Positions 16,157-25,459 of a DNA stretch of 64,000 nt are shown here, one piece after another. The stretch spans positions 1 to 64,000 of the forward strand of contig CAJTLR010000017.1 in assembly GCA_910577185.1 (NCBI GenBank), read 5' to 3'. A program made the translations under genes and the position numbers. Each line of letters begins with the position of its first letter. The first letter of the stretch is position 1. The stretch comes from an uncultured Acetatifactor sp. (GTDB lineage Bacteria; Bacillota; Clostridia; Lachnospirales; Lachnospiraceae). The notes below the pieces were generated by a model. That model had not been told where the DNA came from and did no database searches. It was given only the letters and a program-made list of their open reading frames with translations.

Positions 16157-17347
16157 ATGATGCCGCAGACAATGACAATAAAAGAGAATCCTGCAAAGCA
16201 GGGACGAATGGCAAATCTGGAACTGCTCCGCTGTGTGGCCATGATGATGGTGATTGTGCTGCACTATCTGGGAAAAGGGGGGCTTCTGGCAGATTTGACC
16301 CGGGAAAACCTGGGCGGTGGGGAAATGGCTGCCTGGCTGCTGGAAAGTTTCTGTATCGTGGCAGTGAATGTCTATATGTTTATCAGCGGATACTTTCTGA
16401 GTATGTCTTCATTCAAACTGAGCCGTCTGATCCAGCTCTGGCTACAGGTGTGGGTGTACTCTGTGGGATTCGGGCTGGCCGGGGCTTTGTCCGGTGTTCT
16501 GACAGGGGTGGACTTTGACGCCCATTATATTCTTACGCTGATTTTTCCTATTTCCATGGGCCATTACTGGTTTATGACGGCATATGTGTTTTTATATCTG
16601 TTATTTCCCTTTCTGGGAATGGCCGTGCAGAGGATGACGAGACAGCAGCTTCAGGCGGCAGTGGGACTATTGCTGTTCACATTCTGCATTTTGAAAAGTG
16701 TGCTGCCGGTGCGGCTGGAACTGGACGGGCAGGGGTATGACTGCCTCTGGTATATCTGTGTGTTTATGGCTGCCGCATATGTAAGGCGGTTCGGGGTTCC
16801 GGTTTTGCAGAAAAAAGGAGCCGGAGCCGTTATGTATGCCGGCTGCTGCCTGCTGGCATTTGGGGGAACTTTCTTGTTGCGGTATCTGTATCTGCGCACG
16901 GGCAGTCTGGGCAGAATGATTCAGATGTGTCTGGATTACAATCATGTACTGCCGTTTCTGGCATCTGTGGGCTTGTTCGGCCTGTTTTCAAATATCCATG
17001 TCAGGGGGACCTGGGCAGGAATCATCAGCAGGGTGGCGCCGTACACTCTGGGAATTTACCTGCTGCATGAAAACCTGGGCATCCGTTATGCCTGGCAGAA
17101 ATGGCTGGGAGCGGATAAAGCGGCGGAAGCCATGTCACAGGGCGGCATTCTGGCGGCGGGAAGAATGGCGGCATGGACGGCTTTTGCGGTGGTATGTGTG
17201 TTTGTGTGCGGCATTCTTGTGGATGTGGTGAGAAAATGGCTTTTTGGGATCCTGCATAAGGGACTGCTGCACGTGGGGGCATACAAGGGGCTTGTTGCAG
17301 GGATTGAGAAAACAGACGAATATTTCCGGGTAAAAGGGAATGCGTGA
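16157..17347 (+). CDS. Acyltransferase family 3 membrane protein
   Basis: 396 residues from ATG 16157, with CAGGAGGG five bases upstream. About ten membrane segments. The start RMANLELLRCVAMMMVIVLHY is the typical acyltransferase-3 signature, in which the His after the first helix is catalytic; GHYWFMTAYVFLYLLFP is the second conserved segment. These proteins O-acylate cell-surface sugars using cytoplasmic acyl-CoA. The stop overlaps a GTG of the downstream membrane glycosyltransferase-like frame, suggesting the two act on one surface glycan. Substrate unknown. Confidence 0.9.
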   Translation: MMPQTMTIKENPAKQGRMANLELLRCVAMMMVIVLHYLGKGGLLADLTRENLGGGEMAAWLLESFCIVAVNVYMFISGYFLSMSSFKLSRLIQLWLQVWVYSVGFGLAGALSGVLTGVDFDAHYILTLIFPISMGHYWFMTAYVFLYLLFPFLGMAVQRMTRQQLQAAVGLLLFTFCILKSVLPVRLELDGQGYDCLWYICVFMAAAYVRRFGVPVLQKKGAGAVMYAGCCLLAFGGTFLLRYLYLRTGSLGRMIQMCLDYNHVLPFLASVGLFGLFSNIHVRGTWAGIISRVAPYTLGIYLLHENLGIRYAWQKWLGADKAAEAMSQGGILAAGRMAAWTAFAVVCVFVCGILVDVVRKWLFGILHKGLLHVGAYKGLVAGIEKTDEYFRVKGNA

Positions 17348-17415
17348 GCAGGCGGACAGAGGGAAATTCTGCGGAAGCCCGGGGAAGACCCCGCAGGAGA
17401 CACTGGAGGAAGAAG

Positions 17416-19434
17416 ATGGAGAAATCAGATAAATATAACAGACAAGGCTTTTCCCGGATCCGCTGGGGCAATCTGCTGGAAAACCTTTTTATTGTCATTC
17501 TTGTTTTCTATCCCCTAAGACACATTGGCTGGGGACTGGATTTATGGGATACAGGATATAATTATACGAATTTTCGGTATCTGGACAAGGGAAATATGGA
17601 CCCCATGTGGCTGTTTTCCACATATCTTGCCAATGTAGTGGGAAACTGGATCACAAAGCTTCCCAATGCGGGAAGTCTTATGGGCATGAATCTGTATACA
17701 GGCCTGTTTGTGAGTCTGCTGGCGCTTATGGGTTATTTTTTCTGTACCAGAAAACTGAAAATGCCGAAATGTATTGTCTTTGCAGGGGAGTTGCTTGCAA
17801 TAAGCCTTTGCTGGTGCCCTACTGCGGTTGTGTATAATTATCTCACATATGTATTTTTTCTGGGGGCTTCCATATTCCTCTATCTGGGGCTGGTAAAGGA
17901 GAAGAGGGGATATCTGGTCTTTGCGGGCGTGATGCTGGGAGCGAATGTGCTGGTGCGTTTTTCCAATCTTCCGGAGATGGCTTTGATTCTGGCGGTCTGG
18001 GCCTGGGATTTTCTGGCATGGAAAGAGGAGAAGCAAAGATCGAAAGTCGGAAGAACCGGCATGGGCCGGACAGGCCTCAGGGCGACGGAACAGACGGGAC
18101 AGTTTCCGGGAGCCGCCCTGCAAAACCGGGATGCAGGCAGCTGTGAGGGGTTCTGGCGGCGCACAGGGAAGCATACACTCTGGTGCTTTACGGGATATGC
18201 GGCGGCGCTTCTGGTGTTGCTGCTGGGGATTCACATACGGTATGGAATACAGGAATATATCTCGGGAGTCATGAGGCTGTTTGCCATGACAGACAATGCC
18301 TCGGATTATAAGGCCGCCTCCATGGTTATGGGGATTGTGGGCCGTTATGTGGAAAATTTATACTGGGTGTTCCGCATGGCCATGATCGTACTGGGAGGAA
18401 CGGTGTTTTTTGCGCTGGGCGGCTGGCTGGAAGATTTTCTGCTCAGAAAGCCCGGGGACCGGAACCGGATTTTGGGCAGATGGATTCATGTCGGGATGAG
18501 GCTTTTGTGGGCGGTAGCCAGTGTGCTTACATTTGTGTGGCTCTATTCCAGAATATGTTCTTCTTTTTTCTACAGCTACGATCCCATACTGCGTCCGGGA
18601 ACCATGTTCCAGATGCTTGTCATTCTGATTGCGGCCATACGCATATTTGACAGAAATTGTTCCAAAGAGGAAAAACTGGTCAGCGGGATGCTGATTCTGA
18701 TCATTCCCCTGACTTCCCTCGGCAGCAACAACGGTGTTCTTCCTGCATGTAACAATCTGTTTCTGGCGGCGCCATATGCTTTGTGGGAAATCTGGAGGTT
18801 TGTCCGTTATACGGGAGATAGAAAGATAAAGCAGGGGCTGATTCTTTCCGGTTTTCCTGCCAAGGGAGTGCTGTTGGCTTTTGTGATTTTATGCGCTTTC
18901 CAGTTTGGAATGTTCGGCGCGAAATTCGCGTTTGCGGAAGCCACAGGAATACAGGAAGCCAGCACCACGGTGGACAATAATGAGATCCTGAAGAATGTGA
19001 AGATGAGCCCGGAGAAAGCGGAATGGATGACGGAAGTGAGCGCTTATGTCAGTGAAAATGAACTTCAGGGAAGAGAAGTAATTTTATATGGCTGGATTCC
19101 GGCTATGTCATATTATCTGCAGATGCCGCCTGCCTTTAACCCGTGGAGCGATCTGACGTCTTATGGCTACGAGTACATGGAAGCGGAAATTCGGCGGCAG
19201 GAGACACTGATTCAGGAAAGTGGTGCCGAAAAGCCGGTGATTCTGCTGGAAAACATTTACGCCTTGTATGAGGAGGGCGGCATGGAAGCCCTGGAGGAGG
19301 GTGGTATTCCGGAGAGTAAACGTATGGAAGTGGACAGGGATCCAAAGTGGGAACTGCTGATGCACTTTATGGATTCCCAGGGATATGATCAGACCTTCCG
19401 CAATGAAAAGTTTGCCATGTACCAGATTCCCTGA
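17416..19434 (+). CDS. Large polytopic membrane protein, GT-C glycosyltransferase-like
   Basis: 672 residues from ATG 17416 with GGAGG six bases upstream; a GTG at 17344 overlapping the previous stop could add 24 residues. Ten or more membrane segments. The first extracytoplasmic loop, GLDLWDTGYNYTNFRYLD, carries an acidic pair right after helix 1, where GT-C enzymes place their metal or base residues. An extracytoplasmic C-terminal domain (about residues 520-672) is hydrophilic. I read it as a lipid-phosphate-sugar-dependent glycosyltransferase working outside the membrane; the family assignment is by topology only. It is co-transcribed with the acyltransferase and ends at a terminator. Confidence 0.65.
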   Translation: MEKSDKYNRQGFSRIRWGNLLENLFIVILVFYPLRHIGWGLDLWDTGYNYTNFRYLDKGNMDPMWLFSTYLANVVGNWITKLPNAGSLMGMNLYTGLFVSLLALMGYFFCTRKLKMPKCIVFAGELLAISLCWCPTAVVYNYLTYVFFLGASIFLYLGLVKEKRGYLVFAGVMLGANVLVRFSNLPEMALILAVWAWDFLAWKEEKQRSKVGRTGMGRTGLRATEQTGQFPGAALQNRDAGSCEGFWRRTGKHTLWCFTGYAAALLVLLLGIHIRYGIQEYISGVMRLFAMTDNASDYKAASMVMGIVGRYVENLYWVFRMAMIVLGGTVFFALGGWLEDFLLRKPGDRNRILGRWIHVGMRLLWAVASVLTFVWLYSRICSSFFYSYDPILRPGTMFQMLVILIAAIRIFDRNCSKEEKLVSGMLILIIPLTSLGSNNGVLPACNNLFLAAPYALWEIWRFVRYTGDRKIKQGLILSGFPAKGVLLAFVILCAFQFGMFGAKFAFAEATGIQEASTTVDNNEILKNVKMSPEKAEWMTEVSAYVSENELQGREVILYGWIPAMSYYLQMPPAFNPWSDLTSYGYEYMEAEIRRQETLIQESGAEKPVILLENIYALYEEGGMEALEEGGIPESKRMEVDRDPKWELLMHFMDSQGYDQTFRNEKFAMYQIP

Positions 19435-19440
19435 GACTAT

Positions 19441-19472
19441 GACAGTGGGCCGCATTTCCACTGTCTGTTTTT
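19441..19472 (+). terminator. Intrinsic terminator after the GT-C-like gene
   Basis: GACAGTGG (19441-19448) pairs with CCACTGTC (19458-19465), followed by TGTTTTT. Confidence 0.85.
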
Positions 19473-19628
19473 ATGCGCAGGGGCGCGTAAGGAAGATTGT
19501 TGCTGATGCAAACTGCGCCCCGCGCGGCGAGTAGTGGAGAAGAGCGTTCCCCTACTTGATTGCGCAGCCCCGTACACAAGGTGCGACTCCTCGCACCTGG
19601 AATTATGCCGCTGAAGCGGCGCATGGGG
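19473..19628. repeat. GCGCAG-bounded intergenic repeat, site 1
   Basis: Two joined parts. 19475-19567 holds GCGCAGGGGCGC, a GGAGAAGAGCGTTCCCCTACTTGATTGCGCAG segment (sub-blocks also at 36208, 46760 and 60120). 19561-19627 (CCCCGTACACAAGGTGCGAC, then CACCTGGAATTATGCC and CTGAAGCGGC) matches 60058-60117 closely. The remainder to 19973 holds no gene that I can support. Confidence 0.75.
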
Positions 19629-19973
19629 GCGCTGCGAGTTGGATCCCGGAAGCGGCCGGTCCGGGATATGATCCGGTTTTATGGCGGTATTGCCGGTGAC
19701 CAGCGGGCTTTTGTACCACCGGTAATTCCGGCATGAAAATTCAAATTGCATGTCCAAAGTGCCGGCTGAAAATCCAGAAGAAAACAGAGAAAAAGATAAA
19801 ATCCGTGTATAAACATGCATTTCCAGCTAAAAAGTATCATAGATTTATAAGGTCTGTCAGATGATGATGGACTTTGAGGGGATGAGGAAATTTAATGAAA
19901 ATGCAACAGAAATGTGAGAGTGATTGTGGTATTCTGACAGAGGTACAAATCAGTATATGAGGAGAAGGGTATT
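19629..19973. other. Intergenic region without a supported gene
   Basis: Nothing identifiable apart from the ribosome site GAGGAGAAGG just before 19974. Composition falls from GC-rich to AT-rich here, marking the left edge of an AT-rich accessory stretch. Confidence 0.4.
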
Positions 19974-20714
19974 ATGAATTTCTTATGCTTTGGAGATAAA
20001 AACAAGAAGTCAATACTATTTATACATGGAATGGCATCCACGGCAATGCTTTGCTATGAACCGATTTTAAAACGGTTGTCAGACTATTATGTGATATTGG
20101 CGGAAGTAGATGGTCACAGTGAGAGAACCGGTGAACTTGTTAGCCTTGAGAAAGACTGTGATGAGATAGAAGATTATATTATGGATAATTTATCGGGTAA
20201 TTTGTATTGTTTATCAGGTTTTTCTATGGGAGCAACAATGGCTGTCGAGATTATAGGCAGAGGCAATGTTAATGTTGCCAAAACACATTTAGATGCAGCA
20301 TTTCTGATAAAGATGGGATTATTGACGAAGCCGTATGAATATATCTTCTGCAAAGCGATAAAACGGATTCAAAGCGGAAAAGCAATTCCTAAATTTATGA
20401 TGGACGCTGTTATGGGCAAAGATAACAACAGTATTATAGAAATGCTTTATCCGAACATTACATCAATTACTATAAAAAACGCATGTGAATTTGTGTATTG
20501 CTACAATGTCCCTAAAAATATAAAAAGTTACAAGGGAACTGTCTTGTTTTGGCGAGGTTCAAATGAGCAATACCCAAGGAAAAGTGTTACATTATTAAAA
20601 AAATATCTGCCTGCTATCATAGATGTAGAGATGGAACATATGGGGCATGGGCAATATTTACACGAACATAGTGATGAATATGCAAGTAAGCTGATTGAAT
20701 ATCTGCAAAGTTGA
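19974..20714 (+). CDS. Alpha/beta hydrolase
   Basis: 246 residues, ATG after GAGGAGAAGG. The fold shows SILFIHGMASTA (oxyanion-hole HG), the nucleophile elbow GFSMGAT, and a late EHMGHGQYLHEH segment supplying the catalytic His. No signal peptide, so cytoplasmic. The family includes esterases and thioesterase-like enzymes; I cannot name the substrate. The gene is much more AT-rich than the flanking surface-glycan genes and stands alone, consistent with recent transfer. Confidence 0.8.
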   Translation: MNFLCFGDKNKKSILFIHGMASTAMLCYEPILKRLSDYYVILAEVDGHSERTGELVSLEKDCDEIEDYIMDNLSGNLYCLSGFSMGATMAVEIIGRGNVNVAKTHLDAAFLIKMGLLTKPYEYIFCKAIKRIQSGKAIPKFMMDAVMGKDNNSIIEMLYPNITSITIKNACEFVYCYNVPKNIKSYKGTVLFWRGSNEQYPRKSVTLLKKYLPAIIDVEMEHMGHGQYLHEHSDEYASKLIEYLQS

Positions 20715-21249
20715 TACAATATCCAGTCTATTTAAGCAACCATCACCACAATCACAATTGAATAAGCAACACAGCGTCAGAGCGTATAGAAACCAATCTA
20801 TGTACTCCATGTTATTGCCCTTTATTTTGCGCTTTAATGGGAGTGAGATATTCATTTTTCGTATAAATATAAGCGGTGAGTGGCGAAAATAGTCAGTAGC
20901 AACAAATAAAGGAATTGGGAGTTATTTTATGTAAAAATAGGGATTTTGCCTTGGAAATCCACTGTTTTGAAAGAAGAATAGGACTACCCGGATTTCATGC
21001 GAAATCGGGGCAACCGTATAAGCGTGCTGTTTTTGCTGGTAGCGGGCAGTTAAGGAATTCTGAAGCACCTGAGAAAAGTTAATATCTGCTTAACGATTTC
21101 ACATGCCGTGAAACCAGACTGCATAACGCTGGCTGGTTGGACTGCATGATAACATTAGGCAGTATAACAACCTGACAAATCTTTGCAAGCCGGGAAATGT
21201 AATCATCTCAAATTGCTTCTATAATAGGCTTCAACAGGAGGAATAAAGT
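20715..21249. other. Intergenic region without a supported gene
   Basis: One hairpin is visible (CCCGGATTTC/GAAATCGGGG, about 20986-21009) without a clear T tract. CTATAAT near 21220 could be a -10 for the AraC gene. No frame here has a ribosome site and a recognisable product. Confidence 0.4.
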
Positions 21250-22140
21250 ATGGAGTGGATAGCAGCAATGCAACAGGCAATTACTTATATGGAAGAACAT
21301 CTTATGGAGGAAATAAACTATGAAGATGTAGCGAGGCATGTACACACTTCGAGCTATGAGTTTCATAGAGCATTTAGTTTTCTTGCAGGGATGACTGCCA
21401 ATACTTATCTTCGCAACCGCAGGTTATCTTTAGCAGGTAGAGAAATTGTGGAAACCGATGCTAAAATAACAGACATCGCGCTGAAGTATGGTTATGAAAC
21501 ACCAGAGAGTTTTACAAAGGCATTTACAAGGTTTCATGGAATTGCGCCTAAATTTGCCAGAGAAGAATCTGCGAAGCTCCTGCTTTTCAATCCACTTGTT
21601 ATTAAAATAACCGTGGAAGGTGGTAAAAGTATGGATTACAGAATCGTACAAACAAAAGCACAAAAATTTATTGCAGTGGTAAGAAGTTTTCAAAATGAAA
21701 TCATTAATGACGAGGAAAATCATGATATTCCTGATTTTTGGGGAGAGTGTAATGACAAAAGACTTATAGGGCCGATTTGCAATCTGCGGCCAGAAGGAAA
21801 ACGAGACTTGTATGGGTTATGTTCTCCGGCCAAGAAAGGTGTGGATACGTTTGAATATGGAATTGGTGTCTTGATTGATGAAGATACATCGGAGTTTGAT
21901 TTCTCAGAAATGCAAAAAGCAGGTTATAGCATCTGGGATGTGAAACCGGGAACTTATGTTGTATTTGACTGCATCGGTGAGGATGGTGATTGTATCGGTG
22001 ACACTTGGGCTAAATTCTATAAAGAATTCTTGCCACAAATGGGGTATGAATCAGAAGCAGAAACAGATTATGAAATATATTTTGAAAAAGGAAGAAGTGG
22101 TCTATTCTGTGAACTGTGGATTCCGATAAGAAGAAAATAA
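21250..22140 (+). CDS. AraC family regulator with GyrI-like effector domain
   Basis: 296 residues, ATG after CAGGAGGAATAAAG. Residues 1-105 form two AraC helix-turn-helix units: INYEDVARHVHTSSYEFHRAFS, and TDIALKYGYETPESFTKAFTRFHG, which has the family-typical GYxxxESFxxAFxxxHG. Residues 130-296 are a GyrI-like/SOUL small-molecule-binding domain (MDYRIVQTKAQKFIAVVR..., PGTYVVFDCIGE, YEIYFEKG). The architecture matches Rob/TipA-like activators that sense hydrophobic drugs. No dedicated target gene is adjacent. It ends at a shared bidirectional terminator. Confidence 0.9.
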   Translation: MEWIAAMQQAITYMEEHLMEEINYEDVARHVHTSSYEFHRAFSFLAGMTANTYLRNRRLSLAGREIVETDAKITDIALKYGYETPESFTKAFTRFHGIAPKFAREESAKLLLFNPLVIKITVEGGKSMDYRIVQTKAQKFIAVVRSFQNEIINDEENHDIPDFWGECNDKRLIGPICNLRPEGKRDLYGLCSPAKKGVDTFEYGIGVLIDEDTSEFDFSEMQKAGYSIWDVKPGTYVVFDCIGEDGDCIGDTWAKFYKEFLPQMGYESEAETDYEIYFEKGRSGLFCELWIPIRRK

Positions 22141-22148
22141 GGGGAAAA

Positions 22149-22183
22149 CCCCTGCAGTTATAACAGCTGCAGGGTATTTTTTT
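22149..22183. terminator. Bidirectional terminator between AraC and asnA
   Basis: CCCTGCAG (22150-22157) pairs with CTGCAGGG (22167-22174). A TATTTTTTT tract follows on the plus strand and GGGGTTTTCCCC on the minus strand. The asnA stop codon lies in the loop. Confidence 0.85.
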
Positions 22184-23168
22184 CCGCTTCTTTCATGACA
22201 TCATCAGGCCACAGGGAACACTGGACTTCCCCGATATGGGCCTTGCGAAGGAAGAACATACAAATTCGGGACTGACCGATGCCGCCGCCCACAGTGTAGG
22301 GCAGCTCTTCCGTGATGACAGCCTTGTGGAAAGGCAATTCCGCCCGGTCCATGCAGCCTGCCGTCTCCAGCTGGGAAAGGAGCGCTTCCCTGTCCACACG
22401 GATTCCCATACTTGACAATTCCAGGGCAATGTCCAGAACAGGATAATAGACGATAATATCGGCATTGAGATTCCAGTCGTCATAGTCCGGCGCCCTGCCG
22501 TCGTGGGGTTTTCCGTTCTTCAGGGGACCGCCAATCTGCATGATGCACACAGCGCCCTTATCCTTGGCGATGAAATATTCCCTCTCTTTGGGGGTATTGT
22601 CAGGATACAGTTCCTCCAGCTCGGCGGTGGTGATGAAAAAAATGTCGTGGGGGAGGATTTCTTCTATGTAATCATAGTGAATGGACATATATTTCTCGGT
22701 TTTGCGCAGTACTTTGTACACAATGCGCACAGTTTCCTTCAAAGTATCCAGATTCCGGTCTTCCCTGGAAATGATTTTCTCCCAGTCCCACTGATCCACA
22801 TAGATGGAATGGATGTTATCCACTTCCTCATCCCGCCGGATGGCGCTCATGTCAGTGTAGAGTCCCTCACCCACAGAAAAGCCGTATTTTTTCAGGGCAT
22901 ACCGCTTCCACTTTGCAAGGGAATGTACAATTTCGGCTTCCCTGCCGTTCTGGTTTTTGATGTCAAAGGCTACGGGCCGTTCCACGCCGTTTAAGTTATC
23001 ATTTAATCCAGACCTGGGGTCTACCATCAGCGGCGCCGAAACACGGAGCAGATGCAGACGCTCTGCCAGCAGTGTCTGGAAGAAATCCTTCACCATTTTA
23101 ATGGCAACCTGCGTATCATACAGATTCAGCCCGGACGTGTAATTATTTGGCAAAGAAAAATTTGGCAT
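22158..23168 (-). CDS. asnA: Aspartate-ammonia ligase (asparagine synthetase A)
   Basis: 336 residues, the normal AsnA length. It makes asparagine from aspartate, ammonia and ATP via an aspartyl-adenylate, with a class II aaRS-like fold. Seen: QVAIKMVKDFFQTLLAERL, PLMVDPRSGLNDNLNG, YVDQWDWEK, KGAVCIMQIGG and the C-terminal GGGIGQSRICMF (motif 3 arginine region). Cytoplasmic homodimer in known members. It is monocistronic, convergent with the AraC gene and downstream of a phosphoesterase gene on the same strand, separated by 122 bp that contain a plausible TTGCAA -35. No T-box is visible. Confidence 0.96.
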   Translation of the reverse strand: MPNFSLPNNYTSGLNLYDTQVAIKMVKDFFQTLLAERLHLLRVSAPLMVDPRSGLNDNLNGVERPVAFDIKNQNGREAEIVHSLAKWKRYALKKYGFSVGEGLYTDMSAIRRDEEVDNIHSIYVDQWDWEKIISREDRNLDTLKETVRIVYKVLRKTEKYMSIHYDYIEEILPHDIFFITTAELEELYPDNTPKEREYFIAKDKGAVCIMQIGGPLKNGKPHDGRAPDYDDWNLNADIIVYYPVLDIALELSSMGIRVDREALLSQLETAGCMDRAELPFHKAVITEELPYTVGGGIGQSRICMFFLRKAHIGEVQCSLWPDDVMKEAEKNTLQLL

Positions 23169-23290
23169 AAATTTGTTTCCCTTCTGTTTGTTTTCAAGAC
23201 TGTTCTTTTTTATTTAACAGCTTTTTGGAGAATTTTGCAATACTTTTTTTCCATTTCTCACTGTTTTCACCGGATCCAAAGTCAGCCGCC

Positions 23291-25312
23291 TTATCTGAGG
23301 CGTATGCATGTGACATTTCCGCTGAAGTCCGCTGCCGTAATAAACCCGCCGTCCACAATGGGAGCCTGATTCACGGGTGATCCCACCGGATAGTCCGAGA
23401 TCTTTTTACCGTTCTTATCAATGAGATAAATACTTCCGTCCGATGCCCCGAAACAAAGAGAGTCGCCCGCCGGAATAACGGCGCTGTCCACTGTCCCTGT
23501 GCCGCCGGTGTCGTAAGGAGAAGTCGTTATCGGATTTTTGCCTGTTTCAAACGTCCAGAGGACTTCAAGGCTCTCCGTGTCAACGGCTATGACGCCCCTA
23601 TTTGTGGTTCCTATATACAGAATGCCTTTTTCAATATAGGGCCTCGAAGCGCTGTTGAACGTATAACCCTCGATTTCCCTGCACTTTACGGTTTTTCCCG
23701 ACCCGGCATCAATTTTACATAATGTGTTCCAGGATCCGGTAAACAGGCATCCTTTATATAAGCCAGGTGTCATGACGTAATAGCTGAGCCTGTCGCTCTT
23801 ATTTGTCCAGAGGATCTCTCCTATGGCCGCATCCAGGGCATGGAGCTTATCCCAGTGCGCTCCCACAAAGAGCATCTTTTCATACAGTACAAAGCCGGAA
23901 GGGGATGTATTTTCTCCGGACAGCTTTCTGTGCCAGACCATGCTGCCGTCGGAACTTTTCAGACAATAAACATGCTGCTGGCCGCCGCAGTAAACAAAAT
24001 TTTCATCTGCCGCGATACTGCTGCTGGAATTGTTGGGAGAAAGCAGTTGTGTACTTGCTGTCCATATTTCCTTTCCCGAAAAGTCAAGACAGCAGACATT
24101 GCCTTCCGTATCCTGTGTGATGATCTTATCATGAATGACAAGAATGTCACTTTTAACGGAATTTTTCGTTTTATATGTCCAAAGCAATTGGCCGGTCTCC
24201 TGGCATATGGCTGCAATCCCGCAATTTTTCGGCCAGCCGTCATCCGCTGTGCCTGCAAATATCATGCCCTTTGCGGCAGCCGGAGCGGAATAGAGAAAAT
24301 TGCCCCCCAGCGGAACGCGCCACCGGTATGTGATCCCGGGCACGGCCGCCTCAAAATCATTGTAATGGCAGCAACTGGCCTTAAGCGCATCCCCTTCCAG
24401 CGTCACACTCCTGATTGTGGCAGGGGACGCGTCAATTCCCCCGGTGTCAGGCCTTGACGTGGTAATATTGAAAATGCCTCCAATTTCATTGAGATAATTG
24501 TAATGCCAGTGCCCGAAAACCCAGGCCAGAAGGTTATGTTTTTTCAGGTCGATTTCACTCTGACCGTCAGACAGGACAAATCCGGTTTCGTCGCTCCGGC
24601 AATAATTATGATTCAATATGATTACTTTCCTGCCTTCCGGGACATGCCGCAGATCGTTTTTCACGAATGCAATCACATCGCTTTCCGTGTATTTGGCCCT
24701 GACATCGCCGTGAACAATGGGGGTGACAATGTAATGAATCAGTCCCACATCAAAAGAATACATCACCGGGCCGTAAATACTTTCGAACAACGCTTCCCCG
24801 TAATCTCCCCAGTTCACATAGTCATGGTTTCCGATCACATACCGGACGGGAACGCCCATATTCCCACTGTTCATATCTTTCATATGGGCCTTCAGACCGT
24901 CTATATAGCAGATATCCCCTGTGTGGATGATAAATGCCGGGCTGGTCTGCTCTGTCACCCGGCGCAGTTTTTCGACCCACGCACCCGCGCCGCCGGCACC
25001 CACTTCACTGTCTGTCACCTGCAAAAAGGTGTGGTTTGTCAGATCCCGGTCCAGTTTGTCAAGAGTAAAATCATAGCCTGTCTCTCCGGCGGAAACCGGG
25101 ATATAGTAATCCGATGCCCAATAGCCGGCAGGCGCGGTAACGGTGATAAAGCCTGCTTTGTCCCAGCCGCTCAGGACATAACGGCCCGCTTCGTCCGTCA
25201 GCACAACCTCCCTGCCGTTGCTCACGGCCACGGAGGCCATGGGCCTGCCGGTACTGCCGTCATATACGGTTCCGGAGCAGCCATGCGGTTTCGATTCAGT
25301 CAACCCTTCCAT
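23291..25312 (-). CDS. Metallophosphoesterase fused to a PQQ-type beta-propeller
   Basis: 673 residues from the ATG at 25312, which has GGGAAGGAAAC upstream; an ATG at 25333 has none. Residues 10-85 form a carboxypeptidase-regulatory/Ig-like domain (CSGTVYDGSTGRPMASVAVS). Residues 95-330 form a calcineurin-like phosphoesterase with GDICYIDG, GNHDYVNW, LNHNY and GHWHYNY, but the usual first motif DxH is DSE (VTDSEVG). Residues 345-673 carry repeats of the PQQ/WD40-like type (GQLLWTYKT, GEILWTNKSD, LEVLWTFETG). No signal peptide is visible. The substrate is unknown. The closest described relatives by layout are calcineurin-like proteins with an N-terminal regulatory domain; the propeller in place of their C-terminal domain is unusual. 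Confidence 0.8.
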   Translation of the reverse strand: MEGLTESKPHGCSGTVYDGSTGRPMASVAVSNGREVVLTDEAGRYVLSGWDKAGFITVTAPAGYWASDYYIPVSAGETGYDFTLDKLDRDLTNHTFLQVTDSEVGAGGAGAWVEKLRRVTEQTSPAFIIHTGDICYIDGLKAHMKDMNSGNMGVPVRYVIGNHDYVNWGDYGEALFESIYGPVMYSFDVGLIHYIVTPIVHGDVRAKYTESDVIAFVKNDLRHVPEGRKVIILNHNYCRSDETGFVLSDGQSEIDLKKHNLLAWVFGHWHYNYLNEIGGIFNITTSRPDTGGIDASPATIRSVTLEGDALKASCCHYNDFEAAVPGITYRWRVPLGGNFLYSAPAAAKGMIFAGTADDGWPKNCGIAAICQETGQLLWTYKTKNSVKSDILVIHDKIITQDTEGNVCCLDFSGKEIWTASTQLLSPNNSSSSIAADENFVYCGGQQHVYCLKSSDGSMVWHRKLSGENTSPSGFVLYEKMLFVGAHWDKLHALDAAIGEILWTNKSDRLSYYVMTPGLYKGCLFTGSWNTLCKIDAGSGKTVKCREIEGYTFNSASRPYIEKGILYIGTTNRGVIAVDTESLEVLWTFETGKNPITTSPYDTGGTGTVDSAVIPAGDSLCFGASDGSIYLIDKNGKKISDYPVGSPVNQAPIVDGGFITAADFSGNVTCIRLR

Positions 25313-25459
25313 TGTATGAAGTTTCCTTCCCATTTATTGTATTTTCCAGTCTCGATTATAAGGAAACATTCTGCCCAGGTCAAGAACAAAAAGCAGCAGT
25401 AACGGTTGAAAAACAGATGAAATCAGGGTATCGTACATGACTGCCCTTTTGATAAACTG

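Noticed and set aside
20658..20855. Minus-strand 65-residue frame near the alpha/beta hydrolase
   Set aside because: Cys-rich, no ribosome site, overlaps the hydrolase 3 prime end; not supported.
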